Made by a program: the position numbers and the translations under genes
Part shown: positions 1 through 8,066 of the stretch, one piece after another
Numbering within the stretch: position 1 is the stretch's first letter
How the letters are laid out: each line of letters starts with the position of its first letter
Notes under the pieces: generated by a model
The model's database searches: none
Told to the model about the DNA's origin: nothing
What the model saw: the letters and a program-made list of their open reading frames with translations, nothing else
Assembly: GCA_937132065.1 (NCBI GenBank)
Contig: CAKZNT010000037.1
Location: forward strand, 32,260-96,259
Length of the DNA: 64,000 nucleotides
Direction: 5' to 3'
Source of the DNA: an uncultured Loktanella sp.
Lineage (GTDB): Bacteria > Pseudomonadota > Alphaproteobacteria > Rhodobacterales > Rhodobacteraceae

Positions 1-5
1 TGTAA

Positions 6-1052
6 ATGGGACTGTTTATTCTGCGCCGCCTTGGGGTCATGATCCTCACGGCAATCTGCCTGACGTTTGTTGTCTTCTGGCTGACAAACCTCGCGCCAAA
101 CCTCGAAAAACTCGCCAAAACGCAAGGCAACGCGCGTATGTCCGACGAAGCTGTGATCAGCTACTTGGAAAACCGCGGCTATGCGCAACCTTTGCCGATC
201 AAATACGGGCAATGGATGGGGCTCTTGCCGGGCTATGTCATCGAGGGAACGGACGGCGAACTCAGAGGGCGCTGCGCAGAACGCGGACAAGACCCGACCG
301 ATGCGCCGAAATTCTGCGGCGTTCTGCAAGGCGAATGGGGGTTCTCCACACGCTTTAAAGAAGACGTCAGCAAAATCATCTCAGTGCGGCTCGGCCATAC
401 CGCAAAGCTGATGGGGCTTGTCATGCTGGTCATGGTTCCGGGCGCGTTGATTATCGGCGTCCTTGCGGGCATGCGCGAAGGATCAAGGACCGACCGGACC
501 TTGTCGACATTCTCGATCATTTCGACGGCGACGCCAGAATATGTGTCGGGTGTTGTCCTGATTGCACTCTTCGGAACGGCGACCTTCGGGATGAAAATCT
601 TTAAGGGGAACGCCAACTCGGCGATGGACGATGCAACCTTCGAGAACTTCACCCTGCCCGTCCTGACAATCGCGCTTTACGGCATGGGCTATATTGCGCG
701 GATGACACGGGCCTCGATGACCGAAGTCATGACGGCGCAGTATATCCGCACCGCGCGGCTCAAGGGGGTCGCGTTTCGCACAATCGTGATGAAACACGCG
801 TTGCGCAACGCCCTGATTGCACCCTTCACGGTGATCATGTTGCAATTCCCGTGGCTCTTGAACGGCGTTGTGATCGTCGAAAGCCTGTTTAGCTATAAAG
901 GCTTCGGGTGGACCCTCGTCGAGGCGGCCTCAACGAACGACATCGAACTTCTGCTTGGGGTTTCTGTGGTGTCGGTCTTTGTGGTGCTGGTCACGCAACT
1001 GATCTCCGACATCGGTTACGTCTTCCTCAATCCTCGTATTCGTATCGCTTAA
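6..1052 (+). CDS. ABC transporter permease, peptide/opine type (DppB/OppB-like)
   Basis: Inner-membrane permease of a peptide-type ABC importer, 348 aa. The N terminus (FILRRLGVMILTAICLTFVVFW) is the usual first membrane helix of this family, followed by a large periplasmic loop (about residues 30-130), then further helices. The cytoplasmic EAA-type loop is visible near residues 245-265 (RTARLKGVAFRTIVMKHALR), where the ATPase docks. It is followed by a second permease and a fused ATPase on the same strand; the solute-binding protein is not in view and may lie upstream. Only five bases precede the ATG, so the ribosome site cannot be judged. The substrate is unknown; peptide is the family default. 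Confidence 0.9.
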   Translation: MGLFILRRLGVMILTAICLTFVVFWLTNLAPNLEKLAKTQGNARMSDEAVISYLENRGYAQPLPIKYGQWMGLLPGYVIEGTDGELRGRCAERGQDPTDAPKFCGVLQGEWGFSTRFKEDVSKIISVRLGHTAKLMGLVMLVMVPGALIIGVLAGMREGSRTDRTLSTFSIISTATPEYVSGVVLIALFGTATFGMKIFKGNANSAMDDATFENFTLPVLTIALYGMGYIARMTRASMTEVMTAQYIRTARLKGVAFRTIVMKHALRNALIAPFTVIMLQFPWLLNGVVIVESLFSYKGFGWTLVEAASTNDIELLLGVSVVSVFVVLVTQLISDIGYVFLNPRIRIA

Positions 1053-1065
1053 AGGACTATTGCTC

Positions 1066-2517
1066 ATGGAATCCCTCAGCTGGACCGGCGCAATAGGCGC
1101 CTTTATGAACCCAATCTTTGTCATCACGCTTGCCTGCTTCGGGCTGGCAGTGGTGATGCAACTGGTCATGTCGTTCTTTGCAGAACCGATGACCCTTCAA
1201 TCAAACGCGGACGGCACATTGATGCAGCGCGGCGGGATGTTCGGCGGCATCGAACGGATCACCAAAGTCGCCTTCATGGTGCTGATCGCCCTGATCCTGC
1301 TCTATGTGATCGCTGGGGTCTTGCTGCCCTACGGCAAGGCGGGGATCGTCGGGCTGATGGCCAAACGGCTCCTGCCCGTCTGGATCGCCCTTGTGCTGAC
1401 CTACACGCTCTCGATCATGTTCAAGCGCAAGCTCGGGCTTTACGGCAAACTTTTCGATAGCACCGTGGGGATGATCGGGTTCGGGCTTGTGATGTTCTGG
1501 GTCTTTACCGCGATTTTCGCAGGCGGGTTCGACATGCTCGTCACCCACGACCCGCTTGACCAGATCTCGGGCCTGAAAAACAAAGTGCCCGGTGTCGCAA
1601 TTCCTGACGGGAACGAGGTCACTTGGCCGCACTACCTGCTGGGCGGTGATAACCTTGCGCGCGACATCTTTAGCCGCATGATCAAAGGGTCGGTCATCGT
1701 GATCGCCATCGCACCACTGGCAACGCTCTTTGCCTTCATGGTCGGGATCACGCTCGGACTGCCTGCGGGTTACTTTGGCGGTAGGCTCGACACAGTGCTG
1801 TCGTTCCTTGCCAACCTGATCCTCGCCTTCCCTGTCATCTTGCTGTTCTACCTGCTTGTGACACCAGAGATCGTCGCGACTGGCATTCCGTCCTTCATGG
1901 CGGCCTTCCTCTTTGTCTTCCCGATCGTGTTCTTTGCCGTGCTCTTGAACTCGCGCTATTACACACAACCCTCCAAGCGGAACCCGATGTTGATCGTCGT
2001 GCTTGGCATCTTGGGCTGGCTCTATCTGTCGCTGATCTCGCAAAGCGGCACAGTGCTCAACTTCATGCCAGACGCGCTTGACGGGTTTGACATCAATCCG
2101 GGCATCCTTGTGGTCTTTGTCTCCGTTGTCTTCGTGAACGCGCCGACAGTGTTTCGTATCGTGCGCGGCCTCGCGCTTGATCTGCGCACACGCGACTACG
2201 TTGCAGCGGCGCAAACCCGCGGCGAAGGGTCATGGTATATCATGCTCTGGGAAATCCTGCCCAATGCGCGTGGGCCGCTGATCGTCGATTTCTGCCTGCG
2301 GATTGGCTACACAACCATCCTGCTCGGCACACTCGGCTTCTTTGGCCTCGGCCTGCCACCAGAAAGCCCCGACTGGGGGTCCACCATCAACGAAGGGCGC
2401 AAGCTGCTGTTGATCGTGGCGCACCCTGCCCTCCCACCTGCGGCGGCGCTTTTGTCGCTCGTGCTGGGCCTGAACCTGCTGGCCGATGGCCTGCGCGAAG
2501 AAAGCTTGAAGGATTGA
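1066..2517 (+). CDS. ABC transporter permease, DppC-like with long N-terminal extension
   Basis: Second permease of the importer, 483 aa, far longer than the roughly 300 aa usual for DppC/OppC. The family core starts near residue 195 (GDNLARDIFSRMIKGS, the usual G-D-x-x-G/A-R-D motif) and the EAA loop lies near residues 385-415 (DYVAAAQTRGEGSWY). In front are about 150 extra residues with around four hydrophobic helices, and there is an insertion near residues 295-345. ATG at 1066 is preferred over an in-frame TTG six bases earlier because AAAGGA sits nine bases upstream. The gene follows the first permease by 13 bases. The extension is seen directly; its role is unknown. Confidence 0.88.
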   Translation: MESLSWTGAIGAFMNPIFVITLACFGLAVVMQLVMSFFAEPMTLQSNADGTLMQRGGMFGGIERITKVAFMVLIALILLYVIAGVLLPYGKAGIVGLMAKRLLPVWIALVLTYTLSIMFKRKLGLYGKLFDSTVGMIGFGLVMFWVFTAIFAGGFDMLVTHDPLDQISGLKNKVPGVAIPDGNEVTWPHYLLGGDNLARDIFSRMIKGSVIVIAIAPLATLFAFMVGITLGLPAGYFGGRLDTVLSFLANLILAFPVILLFYLLVTPEIVATGIPSFMAAFLFVFPIVFFAVLLNSRYYTQPSKRNPMLIVVLGILGWLYLSLISQSGTVLNFMPDALDGFDINPGILVVFVSVVFVNAPTVFRIVRGLALDLRTRDYVAAAQTRGEGSWYIMLWEILPNARGPLIVDFCLRIGYTTILLGTLGFFGLGLPPESPDWGSTINEGRKLLLIVAHPALPPAAALLSLVLGLNLLADGLREESLKD

Positions 2518-2627
2518 TGATGATGAAAACAGTTAATCAAACATCCTTCCCGCGCGGTGCACGCTTGGTGCACGCACGGTGCACGCAAATCACAGGCACA
2601 TTTCAACTGTGCGGAGGTAAATCCTAA
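2517..2627 (+). CDS. Possible small ORF bridging permease and ATPase genes
   Basis: A 36-codon ORF beginning with three ATG codons. The first overlaps the permease stop (TGATG), and the TAA overlaps the ATPase start (TAATG). AAGGA at 2509-2513 is well placed for the third ATG (2523). The encoded peptide (MKTVNQTSFPRGARLVHAR...) has no recognisable domain and its middle is made by the out-of-phase GTGCAC repeat. It may simply keep ribosomes moving through the joint, or be a chance ORF. Evidence for a real product is weak. Confidence 0.25.
   Translation: MMMKTVNQTSFPRGARLVHARCTQITGTFQLCGGKS
2556..2586 (+). repeat. Three direct copies of GGTGCACGC with 11-bp period
   Basis: GGTGCACGC starts at 2556, 2567 and 2578, exactly 11 bp apart, just before the ATPase ribosome binding site (GGAGG at 2613-2617). 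A second array of the same core and same 11-bp step lies at 52655-52697. The core contains the palindrome GTGCAC. Function unknown. Confidence 0.85.
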
Positions 2628-4711
2628 TGGATAATCAGGACTACGACGGACCGATCCTCGAGATCGATAAACTCTCCATTTCGTTCTTCACACGCCTGCG
2701 CGAAATCCCTGCTGTGATGGACTTTTCCGCCTCCATTATGCCCGGCGAAGCCCTTGGCGTTGTTGGGGAATCCGGCTGTGGCAAATCCACGGTGGCGCTG
2801 GGCGTTATGCAGGATCTGGGCGTGAACGGGCGCATCGTCGGTGGCTCGATCAAGTTCAAGGGCGAAGAGATGAACACCATGTCGCCCGAGCGGCTGCGCG
2901 ACATCCGTGGATCGCAAATTGCCATGATTTATCAAGAGCCTATGGCCTCTTTGAACCCCGCGATGCGCATCGGTGATCAGCTCATGGAAGTGCCGATGAT
3001 CCACGAAAACGTCTCAAAAGATGTAGCCTACAAACGCGCGCTCGAAGTGGTCACCGACGTCAAGCTTCCCGATCCCAAACGGATGCTCAAATCCTATCCC
3101 CACCAGCTTTCTGGCGGGCAACAACAGCGCATCGTGATTGCGATGGCCTTGATGTCAAAGCCGTCTTTGCTGATCTTGGACGAACCAACCACCGCGCTCG
3201 ACGTGACCGTCGAGGCCGCCGTGGTCGAGCTGGTCAAGGATTTGGGCAAGAAATACGGAACGTCAATGCTCTTCATCAGCCACAACCTCGGGCTCGTTCT
3301 TGAAACCTGCGACCGCATCTGCGTGATGTATTCTGGCGAAGCGGTCGAGCGGGGGTCCATCGAGGATGTGTTCGACGAGATGCAACACCCTTATACGCAA
3401 GCACTTTTCCGGTCTATCCCGCTGCCGGGTGCGGACAAAAATGCACGGCCTCTGGTGGCCATTCCGGGCAATTTCCCGCTGCCACACGAGCGGCCTGACG
3501 GGTGTAACTTCGGGCCACGCTGCGATTATTTCCAAGCAGGCCGCTGCGATAGCGAAGCCATCAACATGGTGCAGGTCAAAGGCAATGATCGCCACCAGAC
3601 CCGCTGCTTGCGCCACGACGAAATCGACTGGAACGCACCGCTAGAGGTCGGAGAACAAAAGGAAAAAGCGCCCGTTGGCGAGGTTGTCCTCAAGATGGAT
3701 AACCTCAAGAAATACTATGAGGTCGCGGCAAACGCTCTCTTTGGTGGCGGCGACAAAAAGGTGGTGAAAGCCAACGAAACGCTGTCTTTCGAGGCGCGCG
3801 AATCCGAGACACTTGCCATCGTCGGGGAATCGGGCTGTGGCAAATCCACATTTGCCAAGGTTCTCATGGGCTTGGAGACCGCAACCGAGGGGCAAATCCT
3901 GCTCGACGGCACTGACATCGGCTCGACCGCAATCGAGGATCGCGACACGAAAACCGTGGCCGACATCCAGATGGTGTTCCAGAACCCGTTTGATACGCTC
4001 AACCCGTCCATGACCGTGGGGCGCCAGATTATGCGGGCACTGGAAATCTTCAAAATCGGGAATAACGATAGCGAACGCCGTGCGCGGATGCTTGATTTGC
4101 TCGACCTCGTGAAGCTGCCCCGCGATTTTGCGGACCGCATGCCCCGCCAGCTTTCGGGTGGGCAAAAACAACGGGTTGGCATCGCGCGCGCCTTTGCCGG
4201 TGACGCGCGGATCGTGGTCGCAGACGAGCCTGTCTCTGCACTTGATGTTTCTGTGCAGGCGGCGGTGACCGATCTGTTAATGGAAATTCAACGCGAACAT
4301 AAGACAACACTCCTGTTCATCAGCCACGACCTTTCGATTGTGCGCTACCTGAGTGACCGCGTTATGGTGATGTATCTAGGGCATGTCGTTGAAATCGGCA
4401 CAACCGATCAGGTGTTCGCGCCGCCATACCACCCTTACACAGAGGCGCTTTTGTCTGCTGTGCCAATTGCCGACACGAGCATCACCAAAAAGCATATCGT
4501 GCTCGAGGGTGACATTCCTTCCGCAATGAGCCCGCCCTCTGGCTGCCCGTTCCAGACACGGTGTAACTGGAAATCGCAGGTTCTAGGTGGCTTGTGTGAA
4601 AAAGAGGTTCCACCACTGCGCACAATGGCGGCTGGCCATCAGGTCAAATGCCACCTGAGCGAGGCTGACTTTGCCACGATGGAACCCGTCATCCAGATGG
4701 CGGCAGAATAA
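2627..4711 (+). CDS. Fused double ABC ATPase, DppD-DppF type
   Basis: ATP-hydrolysing subunit of the peptide-type importer, 694 aa, carrying two complete nucleotide-binding domains in one chain in place of separate DppD and DppF. Domain 1 has Walker A GESGCGKST at residues 47-55, signature LSGGQQQR and Walker [13 protein letters not shown]. Domain 2 has Walker A at 400-408, LSGGQKQRV and IVVADEPVSALD. Each half ends with the oligopeptide-type C-terminal region rich in Cys and Pro (for example CNFGPRCDYF and CPFQTRCNW), known in this family as a possible iron-sulfur motif. GGAGG precedes the ATG by nine bases. Last gene of the operon, followed by a strong terminator. Confidence 0.95.
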   Translation: MDNQDYDGPILEIDKLSISFFTRLREIPAVMDFSASIMPGEALGVVGESGCGKSTVALGVMQDLGVNGRIVGGSIKFKGEEMNTMSPERLRDIRGSQIAMIYQEPMASLNPAMRIGDQLMEVPMIHENVSKDVAYKRALEVVTDVKLPDPKRMLKSYPHQLSGGQQQRIVIAMALMSKPSLLILDEPTTALDVTVEAAVVELVKDLGKKYGTSMLFISHNLGLVLETCDRICVMYSGEAVERGSIEDVFDEMQHPYTQALFRSIPLPGADKNARPLVAIPGNFPLPHERPDGCNFGPRCDYFQAGRCDSEAINMVQVKGNDRHQTRCLRHDEIDWNAPLEVGEQKEKAPVGEVVLKMDNLKKYYEVAANALFGGGDKKVVKANETLSFEARESETLAIVGESGCGKSTFAKVLMGLETATEGQILLDGTDIGSTAIEDRDTKTVADIQMVFQNPFDTLNPSMTVGRQIMRALEIFKIGNNDSERRARMLDLLDLVKLPRDFADRMPRQLSGGQKQRVGIARAFAGDARIVVADEPVSALDVSVQAAVTDLLMEIQREHKTTLLFISHDLSIVRYLSDRVMVMYLGHVVEIGTTDQVFAPPYHPYTEALLSAVPIADTSITKKHIVLEGDIPSAMSPPSGCPFQTRCNWKSQVLGGLCEKEVPPLRTMAAGHQVKCHLSEADFATMEPVIQMAAE

Positions 4712-4715
4712 ACAA

Positions 4716-4746
4716 AAAACGGCGCGTGAGTGTCACGCGCCGTTTT
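4716..4746 (+). terminator. Bidirectional rho-independent terminator
   Basis: Perfect 14-bp stem AAAACGGCGCGTGA / TCACGCGCCGTTTT with a 3-base loop, with A run on one side and T run on the other. It sits between the convergent ABC ATPase and lytic transglycosylase genes and can serve both. Confidence 0.92.
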
Positions 4747-4767
4747 ACATTAAATATCAATAACTTA

Positions 4768-5355
4768 TCAGTTACCCCAGATCACCCGCACGTAATTGCG
4801 GGTTTCCTTGTAGGGTGGCACGCCGTTGTATTTCTGAACAGCCCCCGGACCGGCGTTATAGGCAGCCAAAGCCAAACGCCAGCTCCCGAAAGTCTCGAAT
4901 TGGCGCCGCAAGTAGCGCGCTCCGCCTTCAAGATTTTGCGCAGGATCACGCGGGTTCACACCCAAGGCACGCGCGGTTTGCGGCATCAATTGCGCCAATC
5001 CCATCGCGCCCTTATGCGAGCGTGCATTCGGGTTCCAGCCGCTTTCTTGCTGCACAAGGCGCAAGAATAGATCTTCGGGGATGTTATGTCGGCGCGCCGC
5101 AGCACGGGCCACATTCAAAAGCGGCCCCGTGTAGCGCCCGCGATATGTCGGCGTATTCGTCGCCACCGATGGCACAACCGCGCGCGGCGGCTGAAGGCGG
5201 ATCGAATTGCTATATTGATTGGAAGACCTGCTATCCAAAACGCTTAACTGGTTTTGAAACAACGCCGCTCGCGAGCGCGTTGAAATCGTATCCGCAAACC
5301 CTGCTGCGGGTAACGTAAGGGCCGAAACAACAGCCAAATAACCAACCAATTTCAT
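4768..5355 (-). CDS. Lytic transglycosylase, SLT domain
   Basis: Secreted murein-cleaving enzyme, 195 aa. A Sec signal peptide covers about residues 1-21 ([21 protein letters not shown]). The SLT domain spans about 80-190: catalytic Glu104 in QQESGWNP, then [13 protein letters not shown] and AYNAGPGAV, all family hallmarks. It cleaves the MurNAc-GlcNAc bond to give a 1,6-anhydro end. It is smaller than full-length Slt70 and resembles the short stand-alone SLT proteins. It is transcribed alone, divergent from ssb. Confidence 0.93.
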   Translation of the reverse strand: MKLVGYLAVVSALTLPAAGFADTISTRSRAALFQNQLSVLDSRSSNQYSNSIRLQPPRAVVPSVATNTPTYRGRYTGPLLNVARAAARRHNIPEDLFLRLVQQESGWNPNARSHKGAMGLAQLMPQTARALGVNPRDPAQNLEGGARYLRRQFETFGSWRLALAAYNAGPGAVQKYNGVPPYKETRNYVRVIWGN

Positions 5356-5509
5356 CCAAACACATCCCCAGATGTTATCACTGCGGGCACAATAGCCGAT
5401 TTTTCAAAAACTGCCAGCCCTCCCCCGATATCAAGGAACGGTTAACCTTGTCGCGTCAAACGTGGTCTGTCACAACAGTTTCGACAACAGAATCGTGAGG
5501 GGAATTACC

Positions 5510-6034
5510 ATGGCCGGAAGCGTCAACAAAGTTATCTTGATCGGCAATCTCGGGCGTGACCCCGAGGTGCGGACATTTGGAAATGGCGGCAAGGTCTGTA
5601 ACCTGCGCATTGCAACGTCCGAAAACTGGAAAGACAAGAACACTGGCGAGCGCCGCGAAAAGACAGAGTGGCACTCGGTTGCCATCTTTCAAGAAGGTCT
5701 GGTGCGGATCGCCGAACAATACCTGCGCAAAGGCTCCAAGGTTTATATCGAAGGCGCATTGCAAACCCGTAAGTATCAGGCGCAAGACGGCTCTGACCGC
5801 TATAGCACAGAGGTTGTGCTGCAAGGGTTTGGTGGCACTTTGACCATGCTTGACGGTCGCGGCGAAGGCGGCGGCGGTGGTGACCAAGGTGGCGGTTACG
5901 GCGGCGGCGATCAGGGTGGCTACGGTGGTGGCAACCAAGGCGGCGGTTACGGTGGCGGCAATCAGGGCGGCGGCAATCAGGGTGGTTCGTCTGGCGGTGG
6001 TCGCTCCGACATGGATGACGAAATCCCGTTCTAA
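5510..6034 (+). CDS. ssb: Single-stranded DNA-binding protein
   Basis: Binds and protects single-stranded DNA in replication, repair and recombination, 174 aa. The OB fold covers residues 1-110 ([21 protein letters not shown] start; WHSVAIFQE). A linker of about residues 118-160 is made of Gly-Gly-Asn-Gln/Tyr repeats, and the protein ends in the acidic tail DDEIPF that docks partner proteins. ATG at 5510 is chosen because AGGGGA precedes it and the protein begins exactly as other SSBs do. No standard alphaproteobacterial SOS box (GTTC-N7-GTTC) was seen upstream. The repeat linker is purine/G-rich at DNA level. Confidence 0.97.
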   Translation: MAGSVNKVILIGNLGRDPEVRTFGNGGKVCNLRIATSENWKDKNTGERREKTEWHSVAIFQEGLVRIAEQYLRKGSKVYIEGALQTRKYQAQDGSDRYSTEVVLQGFGGTLTMLDGRGEGGGGGDQGGGYGGGDQGGYGGGNQGGGYGGGNQGGGNQGGSSGGGRSDMDDEIPF

Positions 6035-6044
6035 AACAAAAGCA

Positions 6045-6070
6045 TAGAGCGGGACATTCAGCCCGCTCTA
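6045..6070 (-). terminator. Terminator of the aroKB transcript
   Basis: 9-bp stem TAGAGCGGG / CCCGCTCTA with 8-base loop. On the minus strand it is followed by TGCTTTTGTTTT, so it fits aroB better than ssb. The aroB stop codon lies in the stem. Confidence 0.7.
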
Positions 6071-7189
6071 CCGCTCTGCCAGTGCATCCGACAGCACAGC
6101 AAGCACCGCTTTAGGTGGCACATCAGAGGTGATAAATGCATCACCGATACGACGTGCCAGAATGAACCGCAGTTTGCCCGCAACCACCTTTTTGTCCTGC
6201 CCCATCAGGGCAAGCAAGCCAGCGGCGTCCGGCAGTTCGCCGTCGATATCGCGCAGATCCGTTTTCATGCCCATCTCGCGCAGATGCGCACGCACACGGC
6301 TAGGGCTTTCCTGACTACACAGCCCCATGCGCGCCGATAGTTCGAACGCCATTGCACAGCCGATCGCCACGCCTTCCCCGTGCAACAGCCGATCCGAATA
6401 GCCCGTTGCAGCCTCAAGCGCGTGGCAAAAAGTATGCCCCAAATTCAAAAGCGCACGATCCCCTTGCTCGGTTTCGTCGCGCTGCACGATATCGGCTTTC
6501 ATCTGGCAGGCAATTCTGACCGCTTGCACGCGCGCATCCATGTCGCCCGCCGCCATTGCAGGTCCGTTTGCTTCGAGCCACTCAAAGAAGGTGTCATTCC
6601 CAAGCAGGCCATATTTCACGACTTCGCCGTAGCCCGCCAAGAAGTCCCGAGGCTGTAGCGTGCCCAAAAGCGAGGTATCGGCCAGCACAAGGGAGGGTTG
6701 ATGGAACGCCCCGATCAGGTTTTTCCCTTGCGGCGCATTGATCCCTGTTTTCCCGCCGACGGAACTATCGACCTGCGCAAGCAGGCTGGTCGGGATTTGC
6801 ACAAACCGCACGCCCCGCCGCAAGATCGCCGCTGCGAACCCGACGAGATCTCCGATGACGCCGCCGCCAAAGGCAATCACAACATCGCCGCGCTCTACCT
6901 TTTGATCCAAAAGCCATTCACATGTCCGTTGCAGCTGTGGCCAGCTTTTGGTTGCCTCGCCTGCGGGCAGGATCAACGCCTCTGACGTCAGCCCCGCCGT
7001 GCGCAAGCCGTTCTGCAAGGTTTGCAGATGAAGCGCCGCGACGTTTTCATCTGTCACAATCGCCACATGTTTGCGGCCACCAAAGGGTTCAACATAAGCG
7101 CCCGCCTGCCCCAGCAACGCAGGCCCGATCTGAATATCATATTCACGTCCAGGGAGGTTAACATGCACTGTGGCGGCTGGTGACGTCAT
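6068..7189 (-). CDS. aroB: 3-dehydroquinate synthase
   Basis: Second step of the shikimate pathway: converts DAHP to 3-dehydroquinate using NAD and a divalent metal, in the cytoplasm; 373 aa, normal length. The NAD-binding stretch FGGGVIGDLVGFAAA and the motif QVDSSVGGKTGIN are clear, followed by NLGHTFCHALEAATGY with metal-binding His residues. It overlaps the upstream aroK by four bases (ATGA), so the two are translationally coupled. The operon ends at a hairpin inside its stop region. Confidence 0.97.
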   Translation of the reverse strand: MTSPAATVHVNLPGREYDIQIGPALLGQAGAYVEPFGGRKHVAIVTDENVAALHLQTLQNGLRTAGLTSEALILPAGEATKSWPQLQRTCEWLLDQKVERGDVVIAFGGGVIGDLVGFAAAILRRGVRFVQIPTSLLAQVDSSVGGKTGINAPQGKNLIGAFHQPSLVLADTSLLGTLQPRDFLAGYGEVVKYGLLGNDTFFEWLEANGPAMAAGDMDARVQAVRIACQMKADIVQRDETEQGDRALLNLGHTFCHALEAATGYSDRLLHGEGVAIGCAMAFELSARMGLCSQESPSRVRAHLREMGMKTDLRDIDGELPDAAGLLALMGQDKKVVAGKLRFILARRIGDAFITSDVPPKAVLAVLSDALAER

Positions 7190-7782
7190 GTGGTTTGCTC
7201 CAAGATATCGGGGGTCTGCGCGAGAATATTGATCACGCTGCGGGTCGTTTCTTCGATGCTCGCAGAGGGCAGAATCGGCACGTGCAGCTGCGCTTTGGCA
7301 TAGATCGGCGCGCGGATTTCCATCAATTCGGTCAATGTTGCAAGCGGATCAGGCGTGCGCAGCAAGGGGCGCGTGTTCTTGTGGCGCACCCGCTCCCAGA
7401 GCGTCTTGAGGTCCGCATCCAACAGAACGGCCACCCCTTTTTGGGCGATCACATCGCGGTTACGCTGCGCGAGAAAAGCACCGCCCCCCGTGGACAGGAT
7501 CGCGGGTGGGCCAGACAACAAACGGTCGATCACCTCGGCCTCGCGGGCGCGAAAAAACGCCTCTCCGTCACGCGCAAAGATTTCCGCGATGCTCAAGGCA
7601 GCGGCCTCTTCGATGGCTGCATCACTATCAAGAAATGCAACGTCAAGGGCGGCCGCCAGCGCGCGCCCGATCGCGGTTTTGCCAGACCCCATCATGCCGA
7701 CCAAAACCACCGTTTTGCGCAAATTCGGCTTTGGTTCGCCAGTGTCCATCGGTCTGCGGCCCCTATGTTTCAGGTCATTCAT
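7186..7782 (-). CDS. aroK: Shikimate kinase
   Basis: Phosphorylates shikimate at the 3-hydroxyl, 198 aa. Walker A GMMGSGKT at residues 29-36, the shikimate-binding Asp region (FLDSDAAIEEAA), the GGG of STGGGAF and the lid with Arg (NTRPLL) are all seen. Two starts are possible: ATG at 7782 and ATG at 7749 (MDTGEPKP), the latter having AGGGG about 11 bases upstream. The longer form is given here with moderate certainty. aroK precedes aroB in one unit. Confidence 0.95.
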   Translation of the reverse strand: MNDLKHRGRRPMDTGEPKPNLRKTVVLVGMMGSGKTAIGRALAAALDVAFLDSDAAIEEAAALSIAEIFARDGEAFFRAREAEVIDRLLSGPPAILSTGGGAFLAQRNRDVIAQKGVAVLLDADLKTLWERVRHKNTRPLLRTPDPLATLTELMEIRAPIYAKAQLHVPILPSASIEETTRSVINILAQTPDILEQTT

Positions 7783-7910
7783 CGGCTATCTGCCGCTTAA
7801 TGAGAAATTGTTCAACTGAATGGCGTGATATTGCACAAAAGGCCATATATAAACAATGCAAGTCGTGGCAAAGAGACCGCGATACAGGCAAAAACTGAGG
7901 CAAAATCACT

Positions 7911-8066
7911 ATGTTATGGCGACTTATCAAATTTCTCATCGTGCTCGTGATCCTCGCGGGGATAGGCCTAGTCGCGTTTGCATATGTCGGCCCGATCTTT
8001 TTCCCGACCGAATTTGCTGCCCCAAGCGCGCCGATTACGGAACCGATCACGTTGGACCTCGACTAA
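7911..8066 (+). CDS. Small single-pass membrane protein
   Basis: 51-aa protein: a short basic N terminus (MLWRLIKF), a hydrophobic helix (residues 8-26), then a proline-rich tail (AAPSAPITEPITLDLD). GAGG lies 10 bases upstream. Its TAA is followed at once by the ATG of the next gene, so the pair is almost certainly co-translated. No family recognised. The position at the head of a small-protein / secreted-protein / xerD unit is the only clue to function. Confidence 0.75.
   Translation: MLWRLIKFLIVLVILAGIGLVAFAYVGPIFFPTEFAAPSAPITEPITLDLD

Noticed and set aside
1201..2214. 337-codon frame on the strand opposite the second permease
   Set aside because: Composition is full of His, Asp, Gln and Arg as expected for the complement of a hydrophobic membrane-protein gene; no family seen.
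2556..2586. GTGCAC repeat considered as CRISPR or IS end
   Set aside because: Units are too short, no unique spacers, no flanking inverted ends or target duplication seen.
5440..5509. SOS box upstream of ssb
   Set aside because: GGAACGGTTAACC is partly symmetrical, but does not match the alphaproteobacterial LexA pattern GTTC-N7-GTTC.
7832..7862. TTGCA...TGCAA symmetry between aroK and the small membrane protein gene
   Set aside because: Half-sites of five bases separated by over 20 bases occur easily by chance; no firm promoter could be fixed there.
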